From Ciona savignyi (Eukaryota; Chordata; Ascidiacea; Phlebobranchia; Cionidae), in contig CH002901.1 in NCBI GenBank assembly GCA_000149265.1, positions 1,102,262 to 1,166,261 on the forward strand: a stretch of 64,000 bases of DNA. The letters run 5' to 3'. Below, piece by piece: positions 1 through 12,100 of the stretch. Positions within the stretch are counted from its first letter, which is position 1; each line of letters opens with the position of its first letter. A program made the translations under genes and the position numbers. Under the pieces are notes generated by a model. The model was not told where the DNA came from and searched no databases. It saw only the letters and a program-made list of their open reading frames with translations.

Positions 1-436
1 TAGTTTGTGCTTAAAAGTTTATATTTCATTGGGTTTACATGAATTAGAATGTTAAAGTTTAGCACTCTCCCTAGTGATGGTCCAAAACGATACTAATGTT
101 TAGCCAATCTGCAGGCACCTAAATGATTGTTAAACCAAAACCAGTAACCTAATCGGTTGTGTCCTTAAGCAAGGTATTTAGGACATTGCCTGAACTCGCT
201 GGATTGATGTATTACATTAAAACAGAAGTATCATCTCAATTATATATAATTGCTGCAAAAGCCTATGTTACCAGACATTGGGCACAAGGTGAACTCACAA
301 TTTCCATTGTGAAAACTTACCAGCCTAACGTTGCATTTTTATCCCGTTAAAGGATAAAGTATGAATATTCATTATACTGTTACTCTGTTAGTCATTGTTT
401 CAAAATATCACGACATCATTTTATTTCGTAATTCAG
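1..436. other. Window edge: intron or upstream DNA with an old SINE
   Basis: No coding exon could be supported here. The first clear exon of the modular gene begins at 437 in phase 0 after a TTCAG acceptor, so its start codon is probably upstream of the window or in an unrecognised small exon. Positions about 145-370 hold a diverged SINE fragment; the short reading frame across it is SINE-derived and not a gene. Confidence 0.5.
145..370 (+). mobile_element. SINE copy, old, headless
   Basis: Retains GGTTGTGTCCTTAAGCAAGG and GGACATTGCCTGAAC plus a degraded tail near 345-370; the tRNA-like head is missing. Confidence 0.65.
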
Positions 437-3179
437 GAGATAAAGTGCAGAGTTCCGGTTGGACCAAAGGGAAGGGTTTATTACAAATCATCGAACCCTA
501 ACGCTAAAAAGGCAAAACAACCAAACAAAGAAGATGATGAAGAATCTAAGGTATGTGGGTTTAGCAGTGGATTGATAAGTTGTGTTTTGACATGTTTATG
601 TTGATAATGCTTATTACTAGTATCTGATAACTCAGAATAATGCGTAGAAAAAAACATTTCCAATAGAAAAAAATAGATTTTGCTCGTTATTTCGGCTGGT
701 TATAGGAACATTGTCTGTTTCCTGATATTATCCATATTGTTACAGGAGAAAGATCGAACATCAAGTGATTCTGATGAGGTACAGTTTGCTTAACTTTCTT
801 TAAAGTTATTTTTTAGAATTTACACTTACATTTAGGGATTGGCTAAATTTAATTCTCAATTTTAGCATCTTTCATCTGTGGAAAAGGAGGATTCTTCCTC
901 TGATAACACAGAGAAAAAGGTACATAAATGTATTTCTCTTATATACGAACATATAAACTTTTTTTAGTAAGAGATGCTCCGGTTTTAAGTTAAAAAAATC
1001 TTAATTCTAATGGTTTTTTAAGACTAATCTAAATAGTATGTTCATATACGTTGGTCTAGCGGTTAAGTGCGTCGCCTTTCAATCGAAAGGTTGCAGGTGC
1101 GAAACTGGTCGCTAGCTAATAGGTTGTGTCCTTGGGCAAGGCACTTTACAGACATTGCCTGAACGCAGCGGATTAATGGGTTCTACCAAAATGAAGGAAC
1201 GTGTCTATCACAACACACTGCAATAGCTCCGGTAACTCAACAATGGGCGCAAGGGGATCTGGCGATTGCTCGTGTGGTAATCCCGTTGGTTTTTCCATTC
1301 ACAGGGATAAACATGAATATCCTATCCTATTCGTTAAGCTACATTGCTACTTTACAGCGTGCTCGTGAGGCTGAGGAGGACGCCATGCTGGAAAGGGTAA
1401 GCCATACCTCTACACCGCAGTAGGATGCTTAATTGATACAACTGAATAAATTTAACACCCTGTCTATTGGTGTTTTTTACGATACACTTATGTAGGGTTT
1501 TCAGGTGTTGTTTGGGGCTTGTCAGGTGCCTATGACTGGCACTAGATTTGACATGAGAATAATAATAATGACATCATTTTGTACACAGTACACATTGACT
1601 TTAACAGCTTATAAGTATAATTTGTTATTTCAACCAGTCTGACAACAGAAGTTTACCAACTAAAACTAAACACCGGTGAATAACAAGTTTACAACAATCT
1701 TATTTAGATTGTTGTGTTAAAATATTTATGACCAAACATGTTTAATAGTTGACTTTAAGTTTCGATTCATACAAGTCTACACTTAAAAACTTTTTCTAGA
1801 TTCATAAACAAATACTCAACTTGTTGGAATAAAATTAAATGTTAGTTAAGCTCGAATTTACATCATTTTTTTTATTCAGGAATACCCACCTGAATCTAGA
1901 ATGTACAATGGTGTGCAATACTTCAGGCCACAAGTAAGTATTTTATTTGTACGCAAGCCCTTTGGTGGAACCATTGCAACCATGCATTTATACATTCATT
2001 GTAACCATGTACATATATGTTAGTACCTTTCTAACAATGCATTTATATATTAGTACCCAAAGACCATGAGAATTCTGTCGTATGAGAGAATCAATGAATG
2101 TGGGGTGAAGGTAAGAACAGTTTTCCTGTCTACCATTAAAATCTTTACTCAACACAATTGGCCAATCTTGGAAAACCCAAGCTCATAACAATATCTGTGT
2201 TAGCCGGTTGGCCTAAGTAATACAGAATTTTGTCTACATAGCTCATGGTGTATTATATTAACAAGTGTTTTTGACCCACTACATACAAAGAAATGCTTTT
2301 TCCTTCAGACAATAAGAGATCAAACATACATCGATGGCGACATTTGGGCGTTTTACGCACCTGAAGTGCCGAAACCACCCGAGAGTGAACCTGACCTTGA
2401 TGGGAGTGTAAGTAGCTCGATATCCACCCATATTGTTCGTGTAAGGATGGAATATGAATGGGTTTGATGCATACTGTGGGGTCCATGACACTATCCTCAT
2501 TGCTATCGCTCAGAAACTTGTTGTTCAGACTCACTGTGACACTTTGATGCATGCTTTTATGTGCCTTATACGTAATGATGCTTAAAGTATTGCTCCACGG
2601 CACAGCACAAGGCCAATAAATGCATAAGGACCCTCGATACTAGATGTGTCAATATACTTCAGCATGTTTTCACGTACAGGACTATTCAGATGAAGAAGCT
2701 TCATTCAAGACCATCTTTAATTGCGAAGCAAACAACAAAGTACGTACCACATTCCTATACTCCACAAACGCTTTAAAAATATTCTTTTTTCTTTCAATTG
2801 CATAAATGTTTTGTGGCAATGGTATTTACCTGAGATAAGAATCATTGTTGATGTTTTTGCAGCCTTGCTCAAGTGCTTCCACCATCAACCTGTACAATTA
2901 CGGAGGAGGCAGCGAAAATGTAGGAAATTCTTTAAAAAACACTTTTCCAAAAACTATTTTTTATATTTCTTACTTACTCAGGACTCTAATGCCGCCGACG
3001 CGAAAGAGGAACAAGCACAGTCAGATAAAAGTCCCCTGACAGATCAAGCTCGGTATCCTGTGCCCCAACCAGCATATTCCAGCTATGTCCCACAGTATCA
3101 GGGAACATGGGATAATAGGGGGGCCCCATATAACCCAGTAACCCCCACTCCTCCAATAAGGAAACCTTATCCTGTCCAG
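437..3179 (+). CDS. Modular gene, exons 1-10 (N-terminal visible part)
   Basis: Exons at 437-550, 746-778, 866-919, 1358-1396, 1880-1933, 2054-2110, 2309-2407, 2680-2739, 2863-2919 and 2982-3179, all phase 0. They encode a basic start (KKAKQPNKEDDEESK), acidic Ser-rich pieces (EKDRTSSDSDE), then Tyr/Pro-containing segments such as YIDGDIWAFYAPEVPKPPE and a 66-residue Pro/Tyr/Gln-rich exon. Acceptors and donors are canonical (for example TTACAG and GTAAGT). No known domain was recognised. Exon 4 lies just downstream of a SINE. Confidence 0.6.
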
Positions 3180-6100
3180 GTTTGTATGATATTGCCAGTT
3201 TTAATAATATTTGGAAAAAATTAACATGGTTTTGTTGGTTTTTTCTATATTTTATAATTTGAAAGGAACCTAAGTTTTTTGTCTTAATGGTTTGGTTGCA
3301 AGTTGATCATTTACATTCCTAATGTATTTTAATGTCTTGGAAGTTGATATGGATACTGATCTCGAATTGATTTGTATGACCATGATATTGTGTTGCAGGG
3401 TCAAACTGATTGGTCAGGTGTGGTGTATGATAAAAAAAAGCAAGACAAGGCAAGGGTGAAGGCAGAGAAGTATAAGATAAAAATGAAAAAGAAAATGGAC
3501 CAGAAAAGCATTGAATTTCGAAACAAAACTGCAAATGCGTTAAGGAAAAATATGGAGAGGGATGCGAAAAAGCAAAGAAAGTTGGAGAAAAAGGAAAAGG
3601 AAAGAAAGAAAAAACTAGAAAAGAGAGAGAAAAAAGCTTTAAAAGAAAAAGAAAAGAATGATAAAATAAAGCAGAAAACAAAGGAAAAAAAAGAAAAGGA
3701 AAAGAAAAAAAAGCAACATGAAATAGAAAAAAAAGAAAAGAAAATAGAGAAAGAAATAGAAAAAAAAGAACATAAAAAAGAGAAAAAAATTGAAAAAAAG
3801 GAGAATGAAAAGAAAAAGAAAATAGAAAAAAAAGAGAAAAAAATTGAAAAGAAGGAAAAGAAAAAAAGAATTAAGCTAGCCATTAAACGAGATGCTGCTG
3901 CCACCAAAGAAATTATGAAGGACGACAAACAGCGAAAGAAAGTTCACTCTAAAAAGAAAAAAGAGATAAAAGAGCAACAGGAAATTGCTAAGAGAGAGGC
4001 AGAGCTGAGGATGAAACAAATCAAGTTGCAAAAAAATAAGATAAAACTTGATATTAAAGAAGCAAAGAAGGAGAAAAAGAAAGAATTAAAACAAGATAAG
4101 TTAAAATACAAAACGATGATGGCAGAGAAAAAGCTAGATTCTCTTCAAGACCAACTTAACTTCCAGCAAAATGACTACAAAGAGGCTGTGAATATATTGC
4201 AGGAAGAGGTTAGTGGTTTATTTAAACCATAGACTTTTTAGTTCTAATCTTTCATTTTATTCAGATGGAATCCCAGAAAACCCAGTCTTCTGCGAAAAGC
4301 AAGAAGGGCGAAAAGAGCACGGCCAACTTAAAAGTGACTGAATCTAACAATGCTGGTTCAGAGGTGGGTGTTTTTGTATTATGATAATAGGAAACGATCC
4401 ACTGAAAGTGTTGGTACAAAGTGTTTCGAATATCCTGTTTATTTGATACTTTGAGGTAACCCGACAGTGGGCGCTAGGTGATCTGAAAATTGCCTGGTGG
4501 TTTTCCCATTCACGGCGATAAACATGAATATCCTATCCTTCATTTTGTCATCTTTTTTTCACTGGACATTTGCTTACTTGAAACATAGTAGATGCTAATA
4601 CCACATTTGCAGCATCCACGGTGTGCTGACAAGGCTGAAGCTGGCCCAAGTTCCGAAATCAACCACAAAAAAAGAAAGCGATCTCTGTCTAAGGTTCTCT
4701 TTGAATACTGGAATTATTAACAATTTTATTTATAACGTGAATTGTTTCTACCTTCGTTACTAAAGATAATTATTTCGATATTTTAATGAAATTATGGCAA
4801 GTTAGTAAAGAATGTTAACTAGTTTAATATTTTTTACAGAACCCATTGACCAAGTTCACTTCTAAGATAAAAAAAGGATTGAAAAAGGTAAGGTAAAGCA
4901 ACAGATGCATAGTATTTTCCTAAAGGCATATATATATATATAAAACAAGCACATTGGTAAGTTTTTTTTGTAAAATTGACCACAAACTTTTACAGATTCC
5001 TAGTCCTCAACCTTCGCCGAAACTACTGAAAAGGGACAATATTTCTGCCGACAAGCACTCGGTAAATTTATGCATCAACATTATACCGCAGTTGCTTGCA
5101 TGCTTAAAGGAAGAAATATTATGAATTGTTGTAAACAAATTAAAAAGTTGTAGTTTTACCATTAACTTCGCTTGTTATAACCAGGGTGATGGTGCAAGTC
5201 CACTCCCAACAAAGAAGAATTCCAAAACAAAGTCTGTGATGTCAGTATTGATGCTCCAAACCCCACAGGTAATGCAAGCAAGATATAAAATCTTGGTACT
5301 CTTATTAGGCTTTATGTGATTGAGTATTTTTGCCATTTTTTCCCTTTTTCCAAATTTTTATCAAAGGTTTTGCTTCGTGTTTCATCTTGGAAACAAGAAA
5401 TAAACTAAACTAAAGTTACCAACCATTCACCTGAAATAAAATCCCAATGTTTTCTAGAAATCCGACGACAATCGCAGTCTGTCATCTGCGTATGGTGATG
5501 GCCAATGTTCCGACACCTGCAAGGATAAGTTGGATGATAACAAAGCGTCTTTGGACGAGGTATGACAACCCACTTGGGTATAATCTTCGAATCTAACTGA
5601 TTCAAACAATCCACAGAGCTCTTCTGATTCCTCAGTTGCGTCTAACAAGAGCAGTTCATCAGCAAAGGTGAGTAAATTCGTTCTAGAATCAATGACTATC
5701 AGCGTTTTCTTTGTGCACATAAGAATAACCAGTGCCTGCAGAAAATTGATATGAAATCGATTTAGTTTATACATGTTAAATAATTGCAGAGCTCTTCCAG
5801 CAGCGAGTCTGATTCAACCAGCTCAGAATCAGAAGCTGATGTTGAGCCGCCTCCAGCCCCGGTAAAAAGATCCTTTTATACGTGACTTCTTGAAAAATGC
5901 CCATAACTGGTGTCTTTAATGCAATCTTTTTTGTTTTTGGAGATATTGTTAGGTTAACACCAGGGTTCAGCATGTCATCTGGTAATTTTATGCAGATAAT
6001 TCTGGAGAAAAGTGCTTCTAAACACAGCAAGGAAGAGGACATAAAGGAGAACCAAGTCAAAAAGACACAGAAAAAAGAAAAAGTCACAAAACCAGTGACG

Positions 6101-9100
6101 ACAAAGAAGGCAACCAAAGTATCTTCCAGGGAGGTTAGGATTTGTTGGATAGAATTTAAAGTTGTTAGCGGTTCACATTTTTCATGACATTTTTGGAAAA
6201 GATTGTAGAACAAGATGACTACATACATAACCAGAAGCCTCACCAACTATTATGAGCCAAACTTTGTCTGAGATAGATATAAAGACATCTTAGTTAAGTA
6301 TAACTTGTTTTCAGTTTGATTGCCAGAGTCCAACCTTCCATGAAAATCAAAACTCCTTGAAAGTGCACAAAGAGCTGAATGCAACTCAAATTCAGCAGTC
6401 AGATTCAGAGGTAGGTAGTTTGACACTTAGAGAGAGTACTTGCTGTTGAAAGAGGTCAGATGTTTGTGTGAAAGTAAATGCAACATTTTCTGAAAAATTT
6501 TACACCTCATTTCATTATTTTCTTTGTATTGTCATTGCAGCTTCCAGTATTGGCTGAACAGAGTGAAACTGGATCGAGTTCCCAAAGAGGAAGAGAAAAG
6601 CAGAGAAAGTCCCAATCTAAGGTTTATTTTTGAAAACCAAAATATTTTTGTATAAATTGCTGAAAACAAAGATTTTGAACAACATATTGCAGAACTTATA
6701 GAGTGTCTGAAAATACTGAAATTGTTGGAACTTTAACAATTTTCTAATTTAAGGTGTAACCATATACACAATTTAACATTGTCTATTCATTTTTTTGACA
6801 GATAAAACTTGAAAGAAGGGCTTTAAAGCACAGCCAAGATGAGGCCATTAAAGAGGACAAAGCCAAAAAGGCACTGAAAGAAACAAATGAAGTCACAAAA
6901 CCAGTCAAAGTGGCGACAAAGAAGGCAATCAAAGCACCTTCCAAGGAGGTTAGGACTTGTTGGGTGGAATTAAAACTTATTTACTGATTCTCGATCACAT
7001 TTTTGGACAAGGTTGATATGCATACTTACAAAACAAGAAGCTACCCCTACTATTATAAGACTTACCTTTTCTGAGATGCAGACATCTTACATGGGTGTGT
7101 TGTTTTCCAGATTGATTGCCAGAGTAGTCTAACCTCAGAGGAAAATCAAAACTCCTTGAAAGTGCAGGAAGAGCCAACAAAATTGAATGTTACGCAAGTT
7201 CCTCAGTCAGATTCAGAGGTAGGTGTTCTAACAAGAGAATATTTGTAAGATGTAGGATTTGTTATATTGCATAAACAGTTTAAAGCAAATGCAAAATTGT
7301 CTGATAATTGTATCATTACTTGTTTTATATCACAGGACATGTCTTCAATCCCCAAATCCAACAAGAGTGAACAGTCACTCAAGGTATGAATATAGTGCTT
7401 ACTTAAGGTATAGAATGTTAATATATTGTGATTGCAGCATCCAGTATTGGCTGAACAGAGTGAAAGTGAATCGATTTCCCAAAGAGGAAGAGAAAAGAAC
7501 AGAAAGTCCCAATTCAAGGTTTATTTTCAGAAGAAACAATTAAATAAGATTAAATGGTGCTAAACAATATTCTGAACAGTGATCAAGTTTAAGTAACAAA
7601 TGTTAGCAAATCTAGTTGTTTGAGTATTTTTGTAACGCAGTGACAAATACCCATCTAGTTTGACATGTTCATTATTTTCTACAGGTGCCAATAACCCAGT
7701 CAACTTCTACGAGAAAGAAAAGATACACAAAGGTAACATTTGATCAGTGTTCACACATAACAATACTCGAACCAGAGATACCACAGTCTTGACTGCGTCC
7801 TACATTAAGGGTACAGTGTTTTTTAAGGAATATATCATGATTTTCCTGTGAATGAGATGAAAATATATATATATATTTACTTTGTTCGCTTCTTTGGTAA
7901 TGGATATTTTAAACCAGCAGTTTGAATCATACAGAGAAGAAAGTCAGTATCATCTTTTCACCTAATTTTCATGTGATAATTTTGCAGCAGAATTAACATC
8001 AATGTGTTGTTTAATGTCATAATAGAAATATTTCATTCCGCATCATGCTGCATTACAGAGGTCCTCCACTCGTGAGTCGTACTCATCTGAGAGTGATTTC
8101 GATCCAACTCCATGCCAGGTATGATGCTTACACATGTTGTCATGGTAGGATTTAGGCCAGGTCAAATTATTTTTTCTTATTTTCATTTGCAATTAGTAAC
8201 TTTTATTAATACCATTAAACAAACGGGAAAACACAGTATAATAACATTACTTAAGCCAAATCAATGTAAAAATACACAATATTGCTTATGTTGGGTTAAA
8301 TCATAAACTTATAGTACAAATCTTTACCTTGTTGCACAAGTTTTTTTATGCAGAATAAACGAAAGAAGAAGACATCAAAACATAGTTTGAATGAGGTCAT
8401 AACAGAAAGTAAAGCCAAAAAGGCACTGAAAAAAACAAATGAAGTCGCAAAACCCGTTAAAGTGGTGACGAAGAAGACAATCAAAGCACCTTCCAAGAAG
8501 GTTAGGATTTGTTGTGTGGAATAAAAAGTTGTTTTTCAAGTTCTCTATTTTGGTCACATCCAAAAACGTTGTTGTCGGTTGTTGGAAAAGCTATTAGTTC
8601 TGCACTAACAATTATATGACAAGTCTTGGTGAAGTTATAATAGCCCTATCACTTTTTTATACCGATTGATTGCAAAAATATTCAAACCAAAGTTGATAAA
8701 ATAAGCTCCTTGAAAAAGGAGGAGCCAACCATCTTAAAAAGTGAATCAAATTTACCATTCTGATTTGAAGGTAGTTGGCTTAAATGCAAGTAGATAGGGC
8801 AGACATACATTTCTGTACAAATCGCTAAAGTTTATCATGCTTGGTCATTAGAAACATTACTCCATCCAGCCAACTATCAATGCCTCGATTCAGTTCCTAC
8901 AGCAAGATTTGATTTTCATTCATACATTACAGAGCTCCTCCAGTTCTGAGTCAAACTCATCAGAACATGATTCGAAACCAACTCTTCCTCAGGTACAATG
9001 GTCGTCATTGTTTTGGTCTATGGCATTTTAGAGATTTTAGAATCTTGAAATTAAGAAAATATATTTTATATTTTACGATATTCATATTGCAAAACCCAAG

Positions 9101-12100
9101 TTTACTACTTTTCCTGGTGATCATAACACAGGTGGAACTGGAAAAACAAGCTTCAAAACACATTCTGACTAAGCCGACAAAACCAAACAAAGCTAAAAAG
9201 GCATCAAAAGAAACAAATGAAGTCGCAAAACCAGTCAAAGAGACAACAAAGAAGGCAACCAAAGTATCTTCCAAGGAGGTTAGGACTTGTTGTGTGGAAT
9301 AAAAAGTTGTTTTTCAAGTTCTCTATTTTGGTCACATCCAAAAACGTTGTTGTCGGTTGTTGGAAAAGCTATTAGTTCTGCACTAACAATTATATGACAA
9401 AGCTTGGTGAAGTTATAATAGCCCCATTACTTTTTTATATTCAAACCAAAGTTGAAAAAATAAGCTCCTTGAAAAAGGAGGAGCCAACCATCTTAAAAAG
9501 TGAATCAAATTTACCATTCTGATTTGAAGGTACTTGGCTTGAATGCAAGTAGATAGGGCAGACATCCACTTCTGTACAAATCGCTAAAGTTTATCGTGCA
9601 TAGTCATTGAAAAACATCACTCGATCCAGTTCCTACAGAAAATTGTTATTTTCATTCATACATTACAGAGCTCATCAAGTTGTGAGTCAAACTCATCAGA
9701 ACATGATTTGAAGCCAACTTCTTCTCAGGTACAATGGTTGACATAGTTTTGGTCTATGGCATTTTAGGGATTTTAGAATCTTGAAATTAAGAAAAAATAA
9801 TTTTATTTTATGATGTTCATATCGCAAAACCCAAGTTTACTACTATTTCTGGTGATCATAATACAGGTGGAACTGGAAAAACAAGCTTCAAAACACAGTC
9901 TGCCTAAGCCGACAAAACCAAACAAAGCGAAAAAGGCATTGAAAGAAACAAATGAAGTCGCAAAACCAGTCAAAGTGGCAATAAAGAAGGCAACCAAAGT
10001 ACCTTCTAAGGAGGTTAGGACTTGTTTGGTGAAATCACACTGTTTCCTAAAAGTTACACTGTAATCTATTTGGTCACATTAATGGGTGTCATTGTAATTA
10101 CATCTAGGATTGTCCACCAAGTAGTATAGAACAAAACTTGCCAAACATGGAGGTAAAGACATCTTAATTAAGTTTAATTTGTTTTCCAGGTGGATTATCA
10201 AAATATTTCAACCTCAGAAGAAAGGAAAAAATCTTTAAAAGAAGAAATAGAACCAACGATCCTGAATGCGACTCAAATTCACCATTCAGATTCAGAGGTA
10301 TCAAATTAAACAGATTTGTATTTTTTACAAATCCTTACAATTTTACAATCATTGAAAAGAAAATGAAAAATGATTCAATATATTTTTACCTTAGTTTAGT
10401 TATTAAGTTTTTTATGTAATAGTATCCAAAATGTGTATATTTCAAAATACAAAATTAAGTACAGCAAAAAGCAAGCCAACATGATCATTAATTTTACTTC
10501 ATTACAGGAATCCTCCACTTGTAAGTCTGACTTATCGGAGAGTGATTCAGAATCAACTCTGCGCCAGGTATGATGCCTGTGAGGTTTATCTACAAAAATG
10601 TAATTTGGTGGATTTTAGTCCCAAACTGGTGACTTTAAGTGTATATATAGTCTGTTTTTATGTATTGCAACAATTTTAGTGCAAAAATGCAGTTTTTGTT
10701 GCTGACAGTAATTCTTATGCAGAGAAACCTGGAAAAAAGGGCTTCAAAGCACAGCCAAGATGAGGCCATTAAAGAGGACAAAGCCAAAAAGGCACCGAAA
10801 GAACCAAATGAAGTCGTAAAACCAGTCAAAGTGGTGACAAAGAAGGCAATCAAAGCACCTTCCAAGGAGGTTAGGATTTCTTGGATAGAATCAAAAGTTG
10901 TTTATCAACAAAATTGTTGTCAAAGCAATGAATTTCCCACCAACAATTATTACACAAGCTTTGTTAAAAAAATTGAAATTTAAAAATGAGCTGTTTTCCA
11001 GGTTGATTGCCAACTTAGTGCAACATCTGTGGGAAATCAACACTCTTTGAAGGACAAGGAGCCCACAGTTCTAAATGTGACTCAGATTGACTTATCAGAT
11101 TCAGAGGTAAGTGATCAACAATTAGAAGTTATCAGTTCTGGACAAATCGCTGCCATGTACTTTGAAATTAAATTAACAAGATTGTTAAAATCAAATAAAG
11201 TAGTTTAAGTTTAGTTTATTTTTTGCTTCTTCGTTACAAAGAAAAGTAGCACAAAAAATTAGATGATAATATTGAATCATTAATTTCATTGTTTTTTTAT
11301 ATCACAGGACATATCATCAATCCACAACTCCAACAAGAGTGAACAATCACTCAAGGTATGAATATAGTGCTTACTTAAGGCATGGTATGTTAATATATTG
11401 TAATTGCAGCATCCAGTATTGGCTGAACAGAGTGAAAGTGAATCGAGTTCCCTAAGCAAAGGAGACCAAAAGTCTGCATCCAAGGTTTATTTTCAGCACT
11501 TTAGATTATTTGAAGATAATACAAAACATAGAATACTCAAGATACCCAATAATTTTCCATCAGTTATAAAATTAACTTTAAAAATTAAAATATCCAGGAA
11601 TGCTTTATTTTTAACAAAATCAAGACTGTTTCTTTTAAAAATAATTTTACTTAATTTTATAACGTATCCAAATTTGATTTTAAACTAAATCCACTACTTT
11701 TACAGAGCCCTTCACTCCTTAGCATAATATCTTGTCGATCAACCACCAAGCAATTAAACAACGATGATAATTCCACCGACAAATACTCGGTAAAGCTCTT
11801 TGCCTTTTCATGGCCTCCCATAAATGGTTAGTTTGGTAGCAGTTTATCATGTCATCACTTTCAAACAGGTGAACTTGGAAAACGATTCACCACAGCACAG
11901 CCAAGATGAGGACATAAAAGAGGACAAAGCCAAAAAGGCACCGAAAGAAACAAATGAAGTCTCAAAACCAGTCAAAGTAGCGACGAAGAAGGCAATCAAA
12001 GTACCTTCCAAGGAGGTTAGGACTTGTTGTGTGGAATCAAGCACAGACCCAGCAGTAGAATTTACTAATTTTGATTGCATTGTAGGACATGATTGAAACT

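Larger units (their letters stand above)
8354..9866 (+). repeat. Recent tandem duplication of an A-to-D exon block including introns
   Basis: The segment from the A exon at 8354 to the next A exon (9132) and the segment from 9132 to 9867 share not only exons but long near-identical intron stretches (compare about 8505-8780 with about 9283-9545, including AAAACGTTGTTGTCGGTTG). Retained intron identity shows a recent unequal duplication, unlike the older A copies, whose introns no longer match. Confidence 0.8.

Noticed and set aside
1049..1120. Functional tRNA gene at the SINE heads
   Set aside because: The A- and B-box-like sequences are imperfect, no complete cloverleaf with an acceptor stem closes, and the sequence continues into the SINE body.
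3401..3928. 175-codon Phe/Ser-rich frame on the - strand
   Set aside because: Antisense shadow of the Lys/Glu-rich exon at 3399-4208; purine-rich coding on one strand reads as Phe/Ser on the other.
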